In this document: in pieces, positions 56,006 through 64,000 of the stretch
How positions within the stretch are numbered: position 1 is the first letter of the stretch
Layout: each line of letters begins with the position of its first letter
DNA from: Corynebacterium sp.
GTDB lineage: Bacteria; Actinomycetota; Actinomycetes; Mycobacteriales; Mycobacteriaceae
Reading direction: 5' to 3'
NCBI RefSeq assembly: GCF_030532965.1
Contig: NZ_JAUNKC010000013.1
Coordinates: forward strand, 1-64,000
DNA: 64,000 nucleotides
Translations under genes and position numbers: made by a program
Notes under the pieces: generated by a model
The model's database searches: none
Seen by the model: only the letters and a program-made list of their open reading frames with translations
Told to the model about the DNA's origin: nothing

Positions 56006-56683
56006 CTAACGAATCTTCGGTATTTCGATCAATGTGGTCGGTTCCGGCAATTGCTTGCCGACGACAAAGATTTTCGCTTTGCCACCACCAGCCTTTTTAA
56101 TCTGCGCACCATCGCGGGCTAATTCCTCATGAACCGAAGAACCTTTCATGGCCAGCATTTTTCCGCCTTTGGCAACCAGCGGCAGCGACCACCCACATAG
56201 CTTGCCCAGCGGTGCAACTGCCCGGGAAGTAACCACATCGACGGTGCCGACCTGTTTTTTGATGTCTTTTTCTTCAGCCCGGCCACGCAGCACCGTGACA
56301 TTCGGCAAATCCAGGGTTTCGACTACCTCGGATAAAAACGTCGAGCGCTTCAACAGCGGTTCAATGAGAAACACCTCAAGATCCGGCCGAGCCAGCGCCA
56401 ATGGAATGCCGGGCAATCCCGCACCGGAACCGATGTCGGCCACGGTGACATGTGGGTCAATCGCTTCACCGATAACCGCGCAATTGAGGATGTGGCGTTC
56501 CCACAACCGGGGGAGTTCCCTCGGCCCCATGAACCCCCGTTCCAAACCATCGGTGGCAAGCAGATGATGGTAACGAATGGCGTTGGTGAGGTTTTCCTGG
56601 AAAATTTCCGCGGCGATAGCAGGGGCCGGGAAGTCACTGGGTGCGGTGGTGTCGGTTGGGGTGGGGTTTTCTTTCTCTACCAC
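56006..56683 (-). CDS. rsmG: 16S rRNA (guanine-N7) methyltransferase RsmG
   Basis: A 225-residue SAM-dependent methyltransferase acting on G527 (E. coli numbering) of 16S rRNA. The SAM site is VTVADIGSGAGLPGIPLALARPDLEVFLIEP, followed by the family segments VVTSRAVAPL and AMKGSS. The GTG start at 56683 gives an N-terminal extension rich in Pro and Thr. It leads the parA-parB group and lies downstream of the yidC terminator, so it should have its own promoter in the 180-bp gap. Confidence 0.94.
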   Translation of the reverse strand: MVEKENPTPTDTTAPSDFPAPAIAAEIFQENLTNAIRYHHLLATDGLERGFMGPRELPRLWERHILNCAVIGEAIDPHVTVADIGSGAGLPGIPLALARPDLEVFLIEPLLKRSTFLSEVVETLDLPNVTVLRGRAEEKDIKKQVGTVDVVTSRAVAPLGKLCGWSLPLVAKGGKMLAMKGSSVHEELARDGAQIKKAGGGKAKIFVVGKQLPEPTTLIEIPKIR

Positions 56684-56863
56684 GCACTATTCCTTTTCTT
56701 TCCAGATGCGGTTCTGCATTGTTTTTCAAGCGGTTATAACGTCGATTGGTGGGTTGAAAACCAGCGACGTTGTGGTTTGGTGGTGTGGGTTTTTCACCAC
56801 CTTTTGTTCACTAAAAACTGTACACGGCAATTGGCCCCACCCCGTACAATTCACACGCGAAAA

Positions 56864-56897
56864 CCGCCATCAAACATTGACACAATGCTGATGGCGG
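56864..56897 (-). terminator. Terminator of the rpmH-rnpA-yidD-yidC operon
   Basis: On the minus strand, CCGCCATCA (56889-56897) pairs with TGATGGCGG (56864-56872) and is followed by TTTTC. It separates yidC from rsmG. No jag (R3H) gene is present in the 235-bp gap between yidC and rsmG. Confidence 0.78.
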
Positions 56898-56918
56898 CGG
56901 AGGCGTTAAAAAAGCGAA

Positions 56919-57875
56919 TTAGCGCTTCTTACGCTTTTTGCTGCCGGCTGGCCGCTGGCCTGGCTTCGGCGCGGTGGCGCGTTTCGCATCGCGCTTTGCT
57001 TGCAGCTCTGCTTCTTCCTCGGCATCCATCTTGGCAAAGACGTACCGCTGCTGGAAGAAGGTCCACACGTTGTTGGACACCATGTAGAACAACAGGCCGA
57101 TGTGCCACAGAACACCGGTGGCCAAGATGGTCAGCGGCAGGAACCACAGCATCATCTTGTTCATCATGTCCATCTGCATTTGCATCTGGTCATTTCCGGC
57201 TGGCTTCTGCTTGCCGGAGGCGATCCGGGCTTTTTGCCGTTCGATGCTCAGTCGAGCATTCATGTGGATCGCGACAACGATGATGATAATGAGCGGCGCA
57301 GCTACCCAGGTGATGTCCAACCAGTCGAAGTCGACCGGCTGGAAGGCCTGATACATATCCTCCGGCATCCAGATATATGCCGAGAGCGGGATGCCGAAAA
57401 CCCGGGCGTCCAGGAAGGACTGTACATCTTCTGCGGAGAAGATGTAGTTGGGGGTCATCCGGTTTTGCTCAATACTCAAACCTAATTGGCCGGCACCGGT
57501 ACCGGTACGGTTGAAGGAGCGAAGCACATGGAATAGACCCAAAAATACTGGCATTTGCACCAAAATGGGCAAACATCCAGCGATGGGATTAACTCCCATT
57601 TCTTTTTGCAGTTTTCGGGATTCTTCCAGCATCTTTTGCTGGTCGTTTTTGTACTTATTTCTAATCTCCTGCATGCGCGGCTGCATTTCCTGCATTTTGC
57701 GCATGGACCGCATCTGTTTAATTGTCGGTCGCACCAACAGCACACGAATGGTGACGGTGAGCAGGACGATAGCTAGTACCCAGGACAGGCCGGAATCTGG
57801 GTTTAGGACAAGGCTTACTAGCTTGTGCCAGAACCACAAGATGGCCGAGATTGGCCAGTAAATGAAGTTGAGCAC
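56919..57875 (-). CDS. yidC: Membrane protein insertase YidC
   Basis: A 318-residue insertase of the Oxa1 family for membrane protein folding. It has five hydrophobic segments: an N-terminal helix (WPISAILWFWHKLVSL), TVTIRVLLVRP starting the second, a coiled cytoplasmic hairpin (QMRSMRKMQEMQPRMQEIRNKYKND), and the C-terminal bundle with LPIL and LPLTILATGVLWHIGLLFYMVSNNVW. The conserved membrane arginine lies in IRVLLVRP. The tail is very basic (KKRKKR), which helps ribosome binding. The start is GTG with GAGGAG upstream. Confidence 0.95.
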   Translation of the reverse strand: MLNFIYWPISAILWFWHKLVSLVLNPDSGLSWVLAIVLLTVTIRVLLVRPTIKQMRSMRKMQEMQPRMQEIRNKYKNDQQKMLEESRKLQKEMGVNPIAGCLPILVQMPVFLGLFHVLRSFNRTGTGAGQLGLSIEQNRMTPNYIFSAEDVQSFLDARVFGIPLSAYIWMPEDMYQAFQPVDFDWLDITWVAAPLIIIIVVAIHMNARLSIERQKARIASGKQKPAGNDQMQMQMDMMNKMMLWFLPLTILATGVLWHIGLLFYMVSNNVWTFFQQRYVFAKMDAEEEAELQAKRDAKRATAPKPGQRPAGSKKRKKR

Positions 57876-57996
57876 TGTGAGTCAAAACTCCTCAAGTAAT
57901 TTATGTTTCTAAAGTGTGAAGCTAAAGCTATGGAACTAAAGTGTACTTAGCTTTGGTCGGAACAACTATTTATAAGTTTTCAACGGCGGAATATTC

Positions 57997-58308
57997 TCAA
58001 TTCTTCCGCTGGGTGTCGCTGCGGGATTTCGGGATAACCGGGTCGTAGCCGCCGGGGTGCCACGGCCCACATTTTGCCAGTCGGGCTAGCGTTTTTATCA
58101 GCCCCCAAAATGCGCCGTATTCTTCGATAACGCCTAACGCGTAGGCGCTGCAGCTGGGTTCGAACCGACAACTCGGTCCGGACTTTAAGGGAGAGAGATA
58201 TTTTTGATAGCCGCGAACCATCAAACCTAGCGCCCGAGCCATAAGCGAGGGGGTGCTTTTCGACGAATCAGCCGCGCCGTTTGATTTTTCTAAGTGCTTT
58301 TTGCACAT
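57997..58308 (-). CDS. yidD: Membrane protein insertion efficiency factor YidD
   Basis: A 103-residue protein of the YidD family. The family core is GYQKYLSPLKSGPSCRFEPSCSAYALGVIEEYG followed by AKCGPWHPGGYDPV. It helps YidC-dependent insertion. Its ATG lies 41 bases inside the 3' end of rnpA, where AAAGGAG is ten bases upstream, so translation of the two is coupled. A later ATG at 58242 has no ribosome site. Confidence 0.93.
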   Translation of the reverse strand: MCKKHLEKSNGAADSSKSTPSLMARALGLMVRGYQKYLSPLKSGPSCRFEPSCSAYALGVIEEYGAFWGLIKTLARLAKCGPWHPGGYDPVIPKSRSDTQRKN

Positions 58309-58672
58309 CGGCAGTCAGCTCCTTTGAGGTGGCGGTGGCCGCTGGCGGTAGGGCGCGAATGATGAGCCGGTCTCCCGGTTCTAGTTCCGAGACCAGTCCC
58401 ATCATGATGGGCCGCAGTTTCCTGCTCACCGCGTGCCGGACGACGGCATTGCCAACGGCTTTGGAGACTATGAGTCCGAACCGCGGTGGGGAAGTGGTGA
58501 GATCATTAATGTTGCACATGGGCGCAAGCGACTGCGACGTGTCGTCGGTGACTTTCGAAGGGCGTCTGTGGGCAAGATGCACAACAACGGTGCCCCCGCC
58601 TGCACGTTTACCTTTCCGAATTGTTTGACGAAACTCTTCGGAACTGGTGATTTTGTGCTGTTGCGGGAGCAC
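58268..58672 (-). CDS. rnpA: Ribonuclease P protein component
   Basis: A 134-residue basic protein that assists the RNase P RNA in maturing tRNA 5' ends. The N terminus LPQQHKITSSEEFRQTIRKGKRAGG and the RNA-binding helix VGNAVVRHAVSRKLRPIM identify the family; the usual RNR core asparagine is a histidine here. A serine-rich loop of about 20 residues (SKVTDDTSQSLAPMC) is inserted between the second strand and the helix. It lies between rpmH and yidD in the universal order. Confidence 0.93.
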   Translation of the reverse strand: MLPQQHKITSSEEFRQTIRKGKRAGGGTVVVHLAHRRPSKVTDDTSQSLAPMCNINDLTTSPPRFGLIVSKAVGNAVVRHAVSRKLRPIMMGLVSELEPGDRLIIRALPPAATATSKELTADVQKALRKIKRRG

Positions 58673-58702
58673 CGTTGCTAATACTTTGCGTTATGTGTGC
58701 GC

Positions 58703-58846
58703 TTAAGCGGTGAGCTTTGCACGACCCTTACGGCGACGTGCAGCCACGATTGCGCGGCCAGCACGAGTGCGCATACGGATACGGAAGCCGTGCTTTTTCG
58801 CGCGACGACGGTTGTTCGGCTGGAACGTCCGCTTACCCTTGGTCAC
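58703..58846 (-). CDS. rpmH: 50S ribosomal protein L34
   Basis: A 47-residue protein starting with GTG and reading [20 protein letters not shown], then [21 protein letters not shown] and RAKLTA. This is L34, complete. It is the first gene of the rpmH-rnpA-yidD-yidC operon pointing away from the origin. The 1 kb between it and dnaA is non-coding. Confidence 0.96.
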   Translation of the reverse strand: MTKGKRTFQPNNRRRAKKHGFRIRMRTRAGRAIVAARRRKGRAKLTA

Positions 58847-59347
58847 GGTAAACACTCCTAATGTAAGTGATAACAGGTGGGCTTTTTAGCTCCGCCTAAT
58901 TGGCTAAAGATAAAAAGAACACCCAAAGTTGGATGATGATAGTTCAAGGAGCACATTCTTTAACACACCGGCACAATGCTGGAACAATAAGAAAGCACAA
59001 AACAGTCAGCGGAAAATCCGGTGATAGTTCTCTCCTTAAAATGCACATTCAGTAGGTAGATACTGAAGTGACAGACCTGTACAGACTACGTGAAACAACC
59101 AGCGCAAACCAAATCGACACGCCCGCACCCCCGCACCACCCCAATAATGACATTTTTGTAATTCGACCGCCGGTCAGGGCGAAAATTTTGCCCCTGCCTT
59201 GGGTGATGTTATCTATCCGTTATTTCAACGCTAGTCTGAAGCCGAATCACATCCATAGCATTCAATGCATATGTAGACATTCCTCCAAACAAGCGAGTAA
59301 CAATAGATTCTGACATTCCTCATTCACAGGCTGTGCGAAGCCATACC

Positions 59348-59564
59348 TGTGGATAACTCTGCGATAGCGCCGGTTCATCGTGAACATTTCAGGTAAAATC
59401 GCAGCTAAACACCCATAAAATTCAATCCAAAGTTATCCACAATCGCAGCACCGGGTTGTGGATAAGTTGGTGAAAAGCGTAATTTAAATGGTTATTCACA
59501 CTTGTGGATAACTCTGTGGAAGCCGTGGTCAATCGACTAACAAGCGGCTTTATCTTGTGGATGA
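59348..59564. other. oriC: oriC, left DnaA-box cluster (upstream of dnaA)
   Basis: Perfect TTATCCACA boxes occur at 59348-59356 (reverse), 59433-59441 (forward), 59457-59465 (reverse) and 59503-59511 (reverse), with single-mismatch boxes at 59492-59500 (TTATTCACA) and 59556-59564 (reverse). AT-rich stretches lie inside (TAATTTAAATGG near 59480) and after the cluster (59800-59840). Lies in the rpmH-dnaA gap, the standard actinobacterial location. The 280 bp beyond rpmH hold nothing else that I can name. Confidence 0.9.
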
Positions 59565-59853
59565 AGCGGTGAGTTTCTTTACAGAAAGGTAACGGTAATT
59601 AATCTTGATGAGTAAGGCTATAAAGCGAAGCCAGACGCAGACAATTAAGCTGCTGGCCTGTTAAGAAAAACCGCACCTTTGTGTGTGGTTACTCACCCCC
59701 AACGTGTCTTCACGTTCACCACTTTTTATGACACGCAAACCGCGATCGATTGGTATTGCGGCCAAACTGCTAGTTAACCTGCAATATGGCTGTGACCAAC
59801 ATAATGAAGTTATAGAGTTTTAGAAATTTAGTAGAAACAAGGATTAACCGACA

Positions 59854-61692
59854 GTGGCCGACAACTCCTCCCAGCCCAGAACGTTACAAACAACGTGGAA
59901 TGCTGTGGTCAACGAGATTGTGCAGATCCGTACCCAGGAAAATAATGGTGCCGATCCGTTCAGTCCACAACAACGCGCCTACTTAGGCTTAGCCAAACCA
60001 TTGGCACTGGTGGAGGGGGTTGCGCTTATTTCTGTGCCGCATCCCCTGGCAAAAGAATTTATTGAATCCGAATTAAGCGGAGTTATTTGCCAGGCTTTAA
60101 CCAAAAGTTTCGGCCGCTCGTATTCCTTAGCGGTGACGGTTGATCCGGAAAATGCGATTCAGCCCTTCGAATACCGGGTAACGCAGCAGGACCAGCCAAC
60201 CAACCCGCCGCAACCAATCCACCAACCACAACCACAACCACAGCCTCAACCGCAAATGCCGCCGACTGAGATGGCGGATCATAGTGAAACCCAGCAGAAT
60301 TCCGCCGGAAATTTTTCCCAACATTTTGGCCCTTCACCTGCAGTTTCTATGCCGCAGCCGATGGGTTTTTCCGCAGACACCGATCGGTTTTCACCGCCGG
60401 TCAATATCCCGGCGGAAGCAGCCACGGAACAGATGGGCTCCCCAATTCCCGGCGGACATTATCCAATTCAGCCTCACCACAGCCAACCGCAGCCAGCATC
60501 GCAGTTAAGCCAGCAACAGCAGTATTTTTCGGGGTATCCCCAACAGTCGGAGCAACAGCAAGGGTGGGGGATTAGCCATGCGGAGCAGGTACCTAATCCG
60601 GTTGAGGCGCAACCCGCGTGGCGCACCCGGGAACAGCCTGCTCATAACCCAAATCGGGAAGCATCGCTGAACGAAAAATACACGTTCGATACCTATGTGG
60701 TTTCCGATTCCAATAAGTTGCCAACGTCAGCAGCGATCGCGGTCGCCGAAAAACCAGCCCGTGCATATAACCCGCTGTTTGTGTGGGGCGATTCAGGTCT
60801 GGGTAAAACCCATTTGATGCACGCCATTGGTAATTACGCGCATCAATTGAATCCGAAATTGCGAATTAAATACGTTTCTAGCGAAGAATTCACCAACGAT
60901 TACATCAATTCGGTTCGTGACGACCGCCAGGAATCCTTTAAACGCAGGTACCGCGATCTTGATATTTTGATGGTCGACGATATCCAGTTTTTGCAGGGTA
61001 AAGAGGGTACCCAGGAAGAGTTTTTCCATACCTTTAATGCGTTGCAACAGAACGGAAAGCAGATTGTTTTAAGCTCGGATCGGCCGCCGAAGCAGTTGAC
61101 AACGTTGGAAGACCGGCTGCGCACGAGGTTCCAGGCGGGCCTGATCGCGGATATTTACCCACCGGATTTAGAAACCCGTATCGCCATTTTGATGAAGAAA
61201 TCCCAGGCTGATGGCATTAGCACGTCGCGGGATGTGTTGGAATTGATCGCTTCGCGTTTTAATTCCTCTATTCGGGAATTAGAGGGTGCATTCATTCGGG
61301 TTTCCGCCTTCGCCTCGCTTAATAACAAACCGATTGATGTGCATACCGCCGAAGAGGCGCTGCGGGACATCATGCCTGATGAGCAAAGTGTTGAAATCAC
61401 TCCGGATACAATCATGCTGGTCACAGCTGAGTTTTTCGACATCAGCCACGAACAATTAGTGTCCACCACCAAATCACGCCCCATCGCGCATGCCCGCCAG
61501 TTGGCGATGTATCTGTGCCGGGAACTGACTGAATTATCGCTGCCGAAGATCGGGGAGTTATTCGGTGGCAAGGACCACACCACCGTGATGTATGCGGACC
61601 GGAAGATTCGTAAAGAAATCACGGAAAAACGTGACACCTACGACGAGATTCAGAAACTCACGTCGAAGATTAAAAACTACGGCCGCAATTAG
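59854..61692 (+). CDS. dnaA: Chromosomal replication initiator protein DnaA
   Basis: A 612-residue initiator. Domain I spans about 1-100. Domain II is long and low-complexity (about 110-270), with QPQPQPQPQ-type runs. The AAA+ domain III has Walker A GDSGLGKTHLMHAIGN (about 311) and Walker B DILMVDDIQFL; DNA-binding domain IV ends with the signature GKDHTTVMYADRKI. The start is GTG 59854. It binds the DnaA boxes on both sides of the gene. Longer than the usual 450-550 residues because of domain II, as in other corynebacteria. Confidence 0.97.
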   Translation: MADNSSQPRTLQTTWNAVVNEIVQIRTQENNGADPFSPQQRAYLGLAKPLALVEGVALISVPHPLAKEFIESELSGVICQALTKSFGRSYSLAVTVDPENAIQPFEYRVTQQDQPTNPPQPIHQPQPQPQPQPQMPPTEMADHSETQQNSAGNFSQHFGPSPAVSMPQPMGFSADTDRFSPPVNIPAEAATEQMGSPIPGGHYPIQPHHSQPQPASQLSQQQQYFSGYPQQSEQQQGWGISHAEQVPNPVEAQPAWRTREQPAHNPNREASLNEKYTFDTYVVSDSNKLPTSAAIAVAEKPARAYNPLFVWGDSGLGKTHLMHAIGNYAHQLNPKLRIKYVSSEEFTNDYINSVRDDRQESFKRRYRDLDILMVDDIQFLQGKEGTQEEFFHTFNALQQNGKQIVLSSDRPPKQLTTLEDRLRTRFQAGLIADIYPPDLETRIAILMKKSQADGISTSRDVLELIASRFNSSIRELEGAFIRVSAFASLNNKPIDVHTAEEALRDIMPDEQSVEITPDTIMLVTAEFFDISHEQLVSTTKSRPIAHARQLAMYLCRELTELSLPKIGELFGGKDHTTVMYADRKIRKEITEKRDTYDEIQKLTSKIKNYGRN

Positions 61693-61745
61693 CCGTAACA
61701 ACCACAAACAGCTGGGCTTTCGTGTATTTACGGGAGCCCAGTTTT

Positions 61746-61756
61746 GCTTTTCGACG
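61746..61756 (-). repeat. CGTCGANAAGC dispersed motif, copy in the dnaA-dnaN gap
   Basis: Minus-strand copy (N = A), 22 bp from the first DnaA box of the right cluster. Confidence 0.8.
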
Positions 61757-61777
61757 CTTCCGCCCTCGTTACCGAAG

Positions 61778-62055
61778 TTATCCACAGTATCCACAACCTT
61801 ATTCACACCCCTGTAATTACAAAATTGTAATTTGGTGATCATAGACACAATTAGTGGCTGTGAAGTGGCATTTTAGCCCTGTGCATAACCCCGATTTTCT
61901 TGTGAGTAACATGTTTAGAACTGGGGATGAATTGTGAAAATTTCCGCTGGGGATAAAGTTTTCCACAATTCCCCAAAGTTATCCACAGGTTTTGAACAGC
62001 AAGACTAACATCCAAATTTTCGTCGATAAGCTGCCACGATCACCCCTTATCCACA
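61778..62055. other. oriC: oriC, right DnaA-box cluster (dnaA-dnaN gap)
   Basis: Perfect TTATCCACA boxes at 61778-61786, 61979-61987 and 62047-62055, all forward, with near-matches at 61787-61795, 61799-61807 and 61959-61967, and a reverse near-match at 61879-61887. With the left cluster this makes a bipartite origin flanking dnaA. The rest of the gap up to dnaN is AT-rich, with a TCTTTA/TAAAGA stem near 62090-62110. Confidence 0.85.
62031..62041 (+). repeat. CGTCGANAAGC dispersed motif inside the right oriC cluster
   Basis: Exact copy (N = T) between two perfect DnaA boxes. Confidence 0.8.
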
Positions 62056-62283
62056 GTACTCACAGGACTTACTGTTGTTACCACTAAAATTTCTTTAAAT
62101 ATCTAAAGAGAAAGAAGGGTTGGGGAAATCGAATCGCGTATCAGGCGAAATGTCGCGCGCTCTTGAGAAGAAAAAATCAAATAACAACTTTCCCAATTCC
62201 AGGCACACAGGTAGGTTGGAACTTGTAATTTGATAACCTTGGTCACGATTTACCCATTTGCGAATGAAGGAGCCAGTGTTCAC

Positions 62284-63471
62284 ATGGACGCACCAAACGT
62301 GTCATTTGAAGTAGCGAAAGACGATTTAGCTAGCGCTGTTTCATGGGTCGCTCGTAATTTGCCGTCCAAACCTACGCAACCGGTTCTTCGAGCTATGCTC
62401 ATTACCGCCGATGACGACGGGTTAGAATTTGCTGGCTTCGACTACGAAGTTTCCACTAAGGTCCGCATCCCCGCTGAGGTAAACCAGCCAGGACGCATCG
62501 CGGTGGCGGGTAAGTTGATCGCCGAGATCACCGCGACGTTGCCCTCCAAGCCGATCAAGGTTTTCGTTGAAGGTTCCATGGTGCAATTAGTGTGCGGCTC
62601 CTCACGCTTCGAATTGCCATCCATTCCACTCGACGATTACCCAACATTGCCAGCATTACCCGAGGTCACCGGTGCAATTAACCCCCGGTTGTTTATCGAT
62701 GCGGTTACACAGGTCGCCGCAGCCGCAGGTCGGGATGACACGCTGCCGATGCTTACTGGCGTCCACATGGAAATCGATGGCGAAAATGTCACGCTTACTG
62801 CCACGGACCGGTTCCGCCTAGCATTGCGTAGTTTCCAATGGGCACCCGCTGTTGCCGATGCCCAGGCGAAACTGTTGATCCCAGCGAAAAACCTGCTGGA
62901 AAACGCACGTACCTTAGACGCCAATTCCTCGGAACCAGTCGAGATCGCGGTGGGAACCGGCGAGTCGATCGGTGCCGATGGCTTGTTTGGTATTCACATC
63001 GAAGATCGGCAAACCACCACCCGGATGCTGGATGCGGATTTCCCTAACGTCGCCCCACTTCTGCCTAAGCAGCACAAGTCGATGGCTAGTGTTGAGATTT
63101 CCGCACTACAAGACGCTATTCGACGTGTCGCCTTGGTCACTGACCGCAATGCCCAGATTCGGATGCAATTCTCACCCGGTGAGGTCATTTTGTCCGCCGG
63201 TGGCTCCGATGCCGGGCACGCCGAGGAATCCGTGCCGTGTGCCTACACCGGGGAAGATGAATTACTCATCGCCTTCAACCCAGGTTATCTGCGCGATGGG
63301 CTGAGCGTTATCCGCACCAACCGCGTTGTCTTTGGCTTTACGGAGGCCTCGCGCCCGGCGATTTTGGTGCCGGAACCTGAGGAAATGCCAGAGGCGAATG
63401 CTGAGGGTATGTTCCCAACCCCGGAGACTGATTTCACCTATTTGTTGATGCCCGTTCGCCTGCCTGGATAA
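62284..63471 (+). CDS. dnaN: DNA polymerase III subunit beta (sliding clamp)
   Basis: A 395-residue sliding clamp of three similar domains. The start is ATG 62284 ([19 protein letters not shown]) with AAGGAG 11 bases upstream; a frame extension to 62230 has no support. Family segments are [32 protein letters not shown] and [13 protein letters not shown] in the middle domain, and the C-terminal [12 protein letters not shown]. It tethers the polymerase at the fork. Confidence 0.97.
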   Translation: MDAPNVSFEVAKDDLASAVSWVARNLPSKPTQPVLRAMLITADDDGLEFAGFDYEVSTKVRIPAEVNQPGRIAVAGKLIAEITATLPSKPIKVFVEGSMVQLVCGSSRFELPSIPLDDYPTLPALPEVTGAINPRLFIDAVTQVAAAAGRDDTLPMLTGVHMEIDGENVTLTATDRFRLALRSFQWAPAVADAQAKLLIPAKNLLENARTLDANSSEPVEIAVGTGESIGADGLFGIHIEDRQTTTRMLDADFPNVAPLLPKQHKSMASVEISALQDAIRRVALVTDRNAQIRMQFSPGEVILSAGGSDAGHAEESVPCAYTGEDELLIAFNPGYLRDGLSVIRTNRVVFGFTEASRPAILVPEPEEMPEANAEGMFPTPETDFTYLLMPVRLPG

Positions 63472-63496
63472 TCTTTGCAAGAAAGACGATTCCGCT

Positions 63497-64000
63497 GTGT
63501 ACATTCGCCAACTCAAGCTGCGGGATTTCCGTTCGTGGCCTGAGTGCCATGTCGAACTCAAACCCGGAATCACCCTGTTCATCGGCCGGAATGGGTTTGG
63601 GAAAACCAATATCATCGAGGCAATTGGCTATATCGCGCATCTAGGGTCACACCGGGTCAGCACCGATGCCCCCCTGGTTCGCCAGGGGCGGCAGTCCGCT
63701 CGGGTTTCGGTCACTGCCATCAATCAGGGGCGGGAACTGTCTGCACATTTGCTGATAAAAGCACAAGGCGCTAACCAGGCGCAGATCAACCGTACTCGGT
63801 TAAAGACCCCTCGTGAAGTGCTCGGTGTGGTCAAAACCGTGTTGTTTTGCCCCGAAGATTTAGCACTTATTCGCGGTGAACCCACCGAACGCCGCAGGTA
63901 CCTGGACAACATTCTCACCTCTAGGAAACCCCGGCTAGCCGGAGTGAAAGCCGATTACGACAAGGTGCTCAGACAGCGCAGCAGCTTGTTAAAAACCGCA
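63497..64000 (+). CDS. recF: DNA replication and repair protein RecF (5' part, cut by window end)
   Basis: The first 168 codons of recF, open to the end of the window. The GTG start reads [21 protein letters not shown]; Walker A is [14 protein letters not shown] (about residues 31-44), and [22 protein letters not shown] is the conserved RecF segment after the first lobe. RecF loads RecA at gaps. Frame agreement with the window end cannot show whether the full gene is intact. Confidence 0.95.
   Translation, partial: MYIRQLKLRDFRSWPECHVELKPGITLFIGRNGFGKTNIIEAIGYIAHLGSHRVSTDAPLVRQGRQSARVSVTAINQGRELSAHLLIKAQGANQAQINRTRLKTPREVLGVVKTVLFCPEDLALIRGEPTERRRYLDNILTSRKPRLAGVKADYDKVLRQRSSLLKTA

Noticed and set aside
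56783..56812. GGTGGTG/CACCACC hairpin with TTTTG on the plus strand
   Set aside because: No plus-strand gene lies upstream of it, so a terminator role has no client.
59068..59313. 81-codon open frame within the rpmH-dnaA gap
   Set aside because: No ribosome site, no motif, and it lies in the non-coding origin region just before the DnaA boxes.

Overview
The window is the left flank and core of a chromosomal replication origin from an actinobacterium, almost certainly a Corynebacterium of moderate GC content (species not determined). The evidence is the canonical order parB-parA-rsmG-yidC-yidD-rnpA-rpmH-(oriC)-dnaA-dnaN-recF, the neighbouring NUDIX-DUF6049-murJ-sigM-trxB-trxA-cwlM block, a MurJ carrying a pseudokinase, a fused trpCF, a DtxR-type operator and several leaderless or GTG/TTG starts.

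Layout. 0.2-3.3 kb: a three-gene lactococcin-972-type bacteriocin operon (multispanning membrane protein, ABC ATPase, secreted bacteriocin). 3.4-10.4 kb: accessory genes: a DUF4253-like protein, a secreted protein behind a DtxR-like box, a class II Fic protein preceded by three operator-like repeats, a decayed FrnE/DsbA pseudogene, an AAA ATPase behind a 27-bp perfect palindrome, a DUF1846 protein and a small Cys protein. 10.8-13.9 kb: a membrane-anchored secreted protein, a dicarboxylate-type symporter and an SdpI-like protein with a Cys-rich tail. 14.0-26.9 kb: four giant tandem paralogues of about 1,040-1,100 residues, tentatively DUF6493-like helical-repeat proteins, probably one transcript. 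27.0-35.5 kb: a complete tryptophan operon with a Trp-Trp-Trp leader peptide, an attenuator and an additional trpB as first structural gene (trpL-trpB1-E-G-D-CF-B2-A). 35.6-45.6 kb: Rieske lipoprotein, OYE-type flavoenzyme, bile-acid-type symporter, DUF6881-like, YqgE, CCA/poly(A) polymerase, NUDIX, DUF6049, a DUF3558 lipoprotein and an unknown protein. 46.0-53.8 kb: murJ, sigM, trxB, trxA, cwlM and an Rv3916c-like gene. 53.8-64.0 kb: partition genes, the rpmH operon, a bipartite oriC, dnaA, dnaN and the 5' part of recF.

Two dispersed DNA signals cross the gene map. First, seven perfect copies of the ParB-binding site parS (TGTTTCACGTGAAACA) lie between 26.9 and 38.6 kb; three are inside reading frames of the trp operon and two form the stem of apparent transcription terminators. 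Second, the 11-mer CGTCGANAAGC occurs 31 times, on both strands, in genes and intergenic gaps, although about 0.1 copy is expected by chance. This is the most unusual thing in the window: its density (about one per 2 kb) is of the order seen for DNA uptake or other genome-wide recognition sequences, and I know of no described function for it.

I found no tRNA or rRNA gene, no CRISPR array and no insertion sequence.
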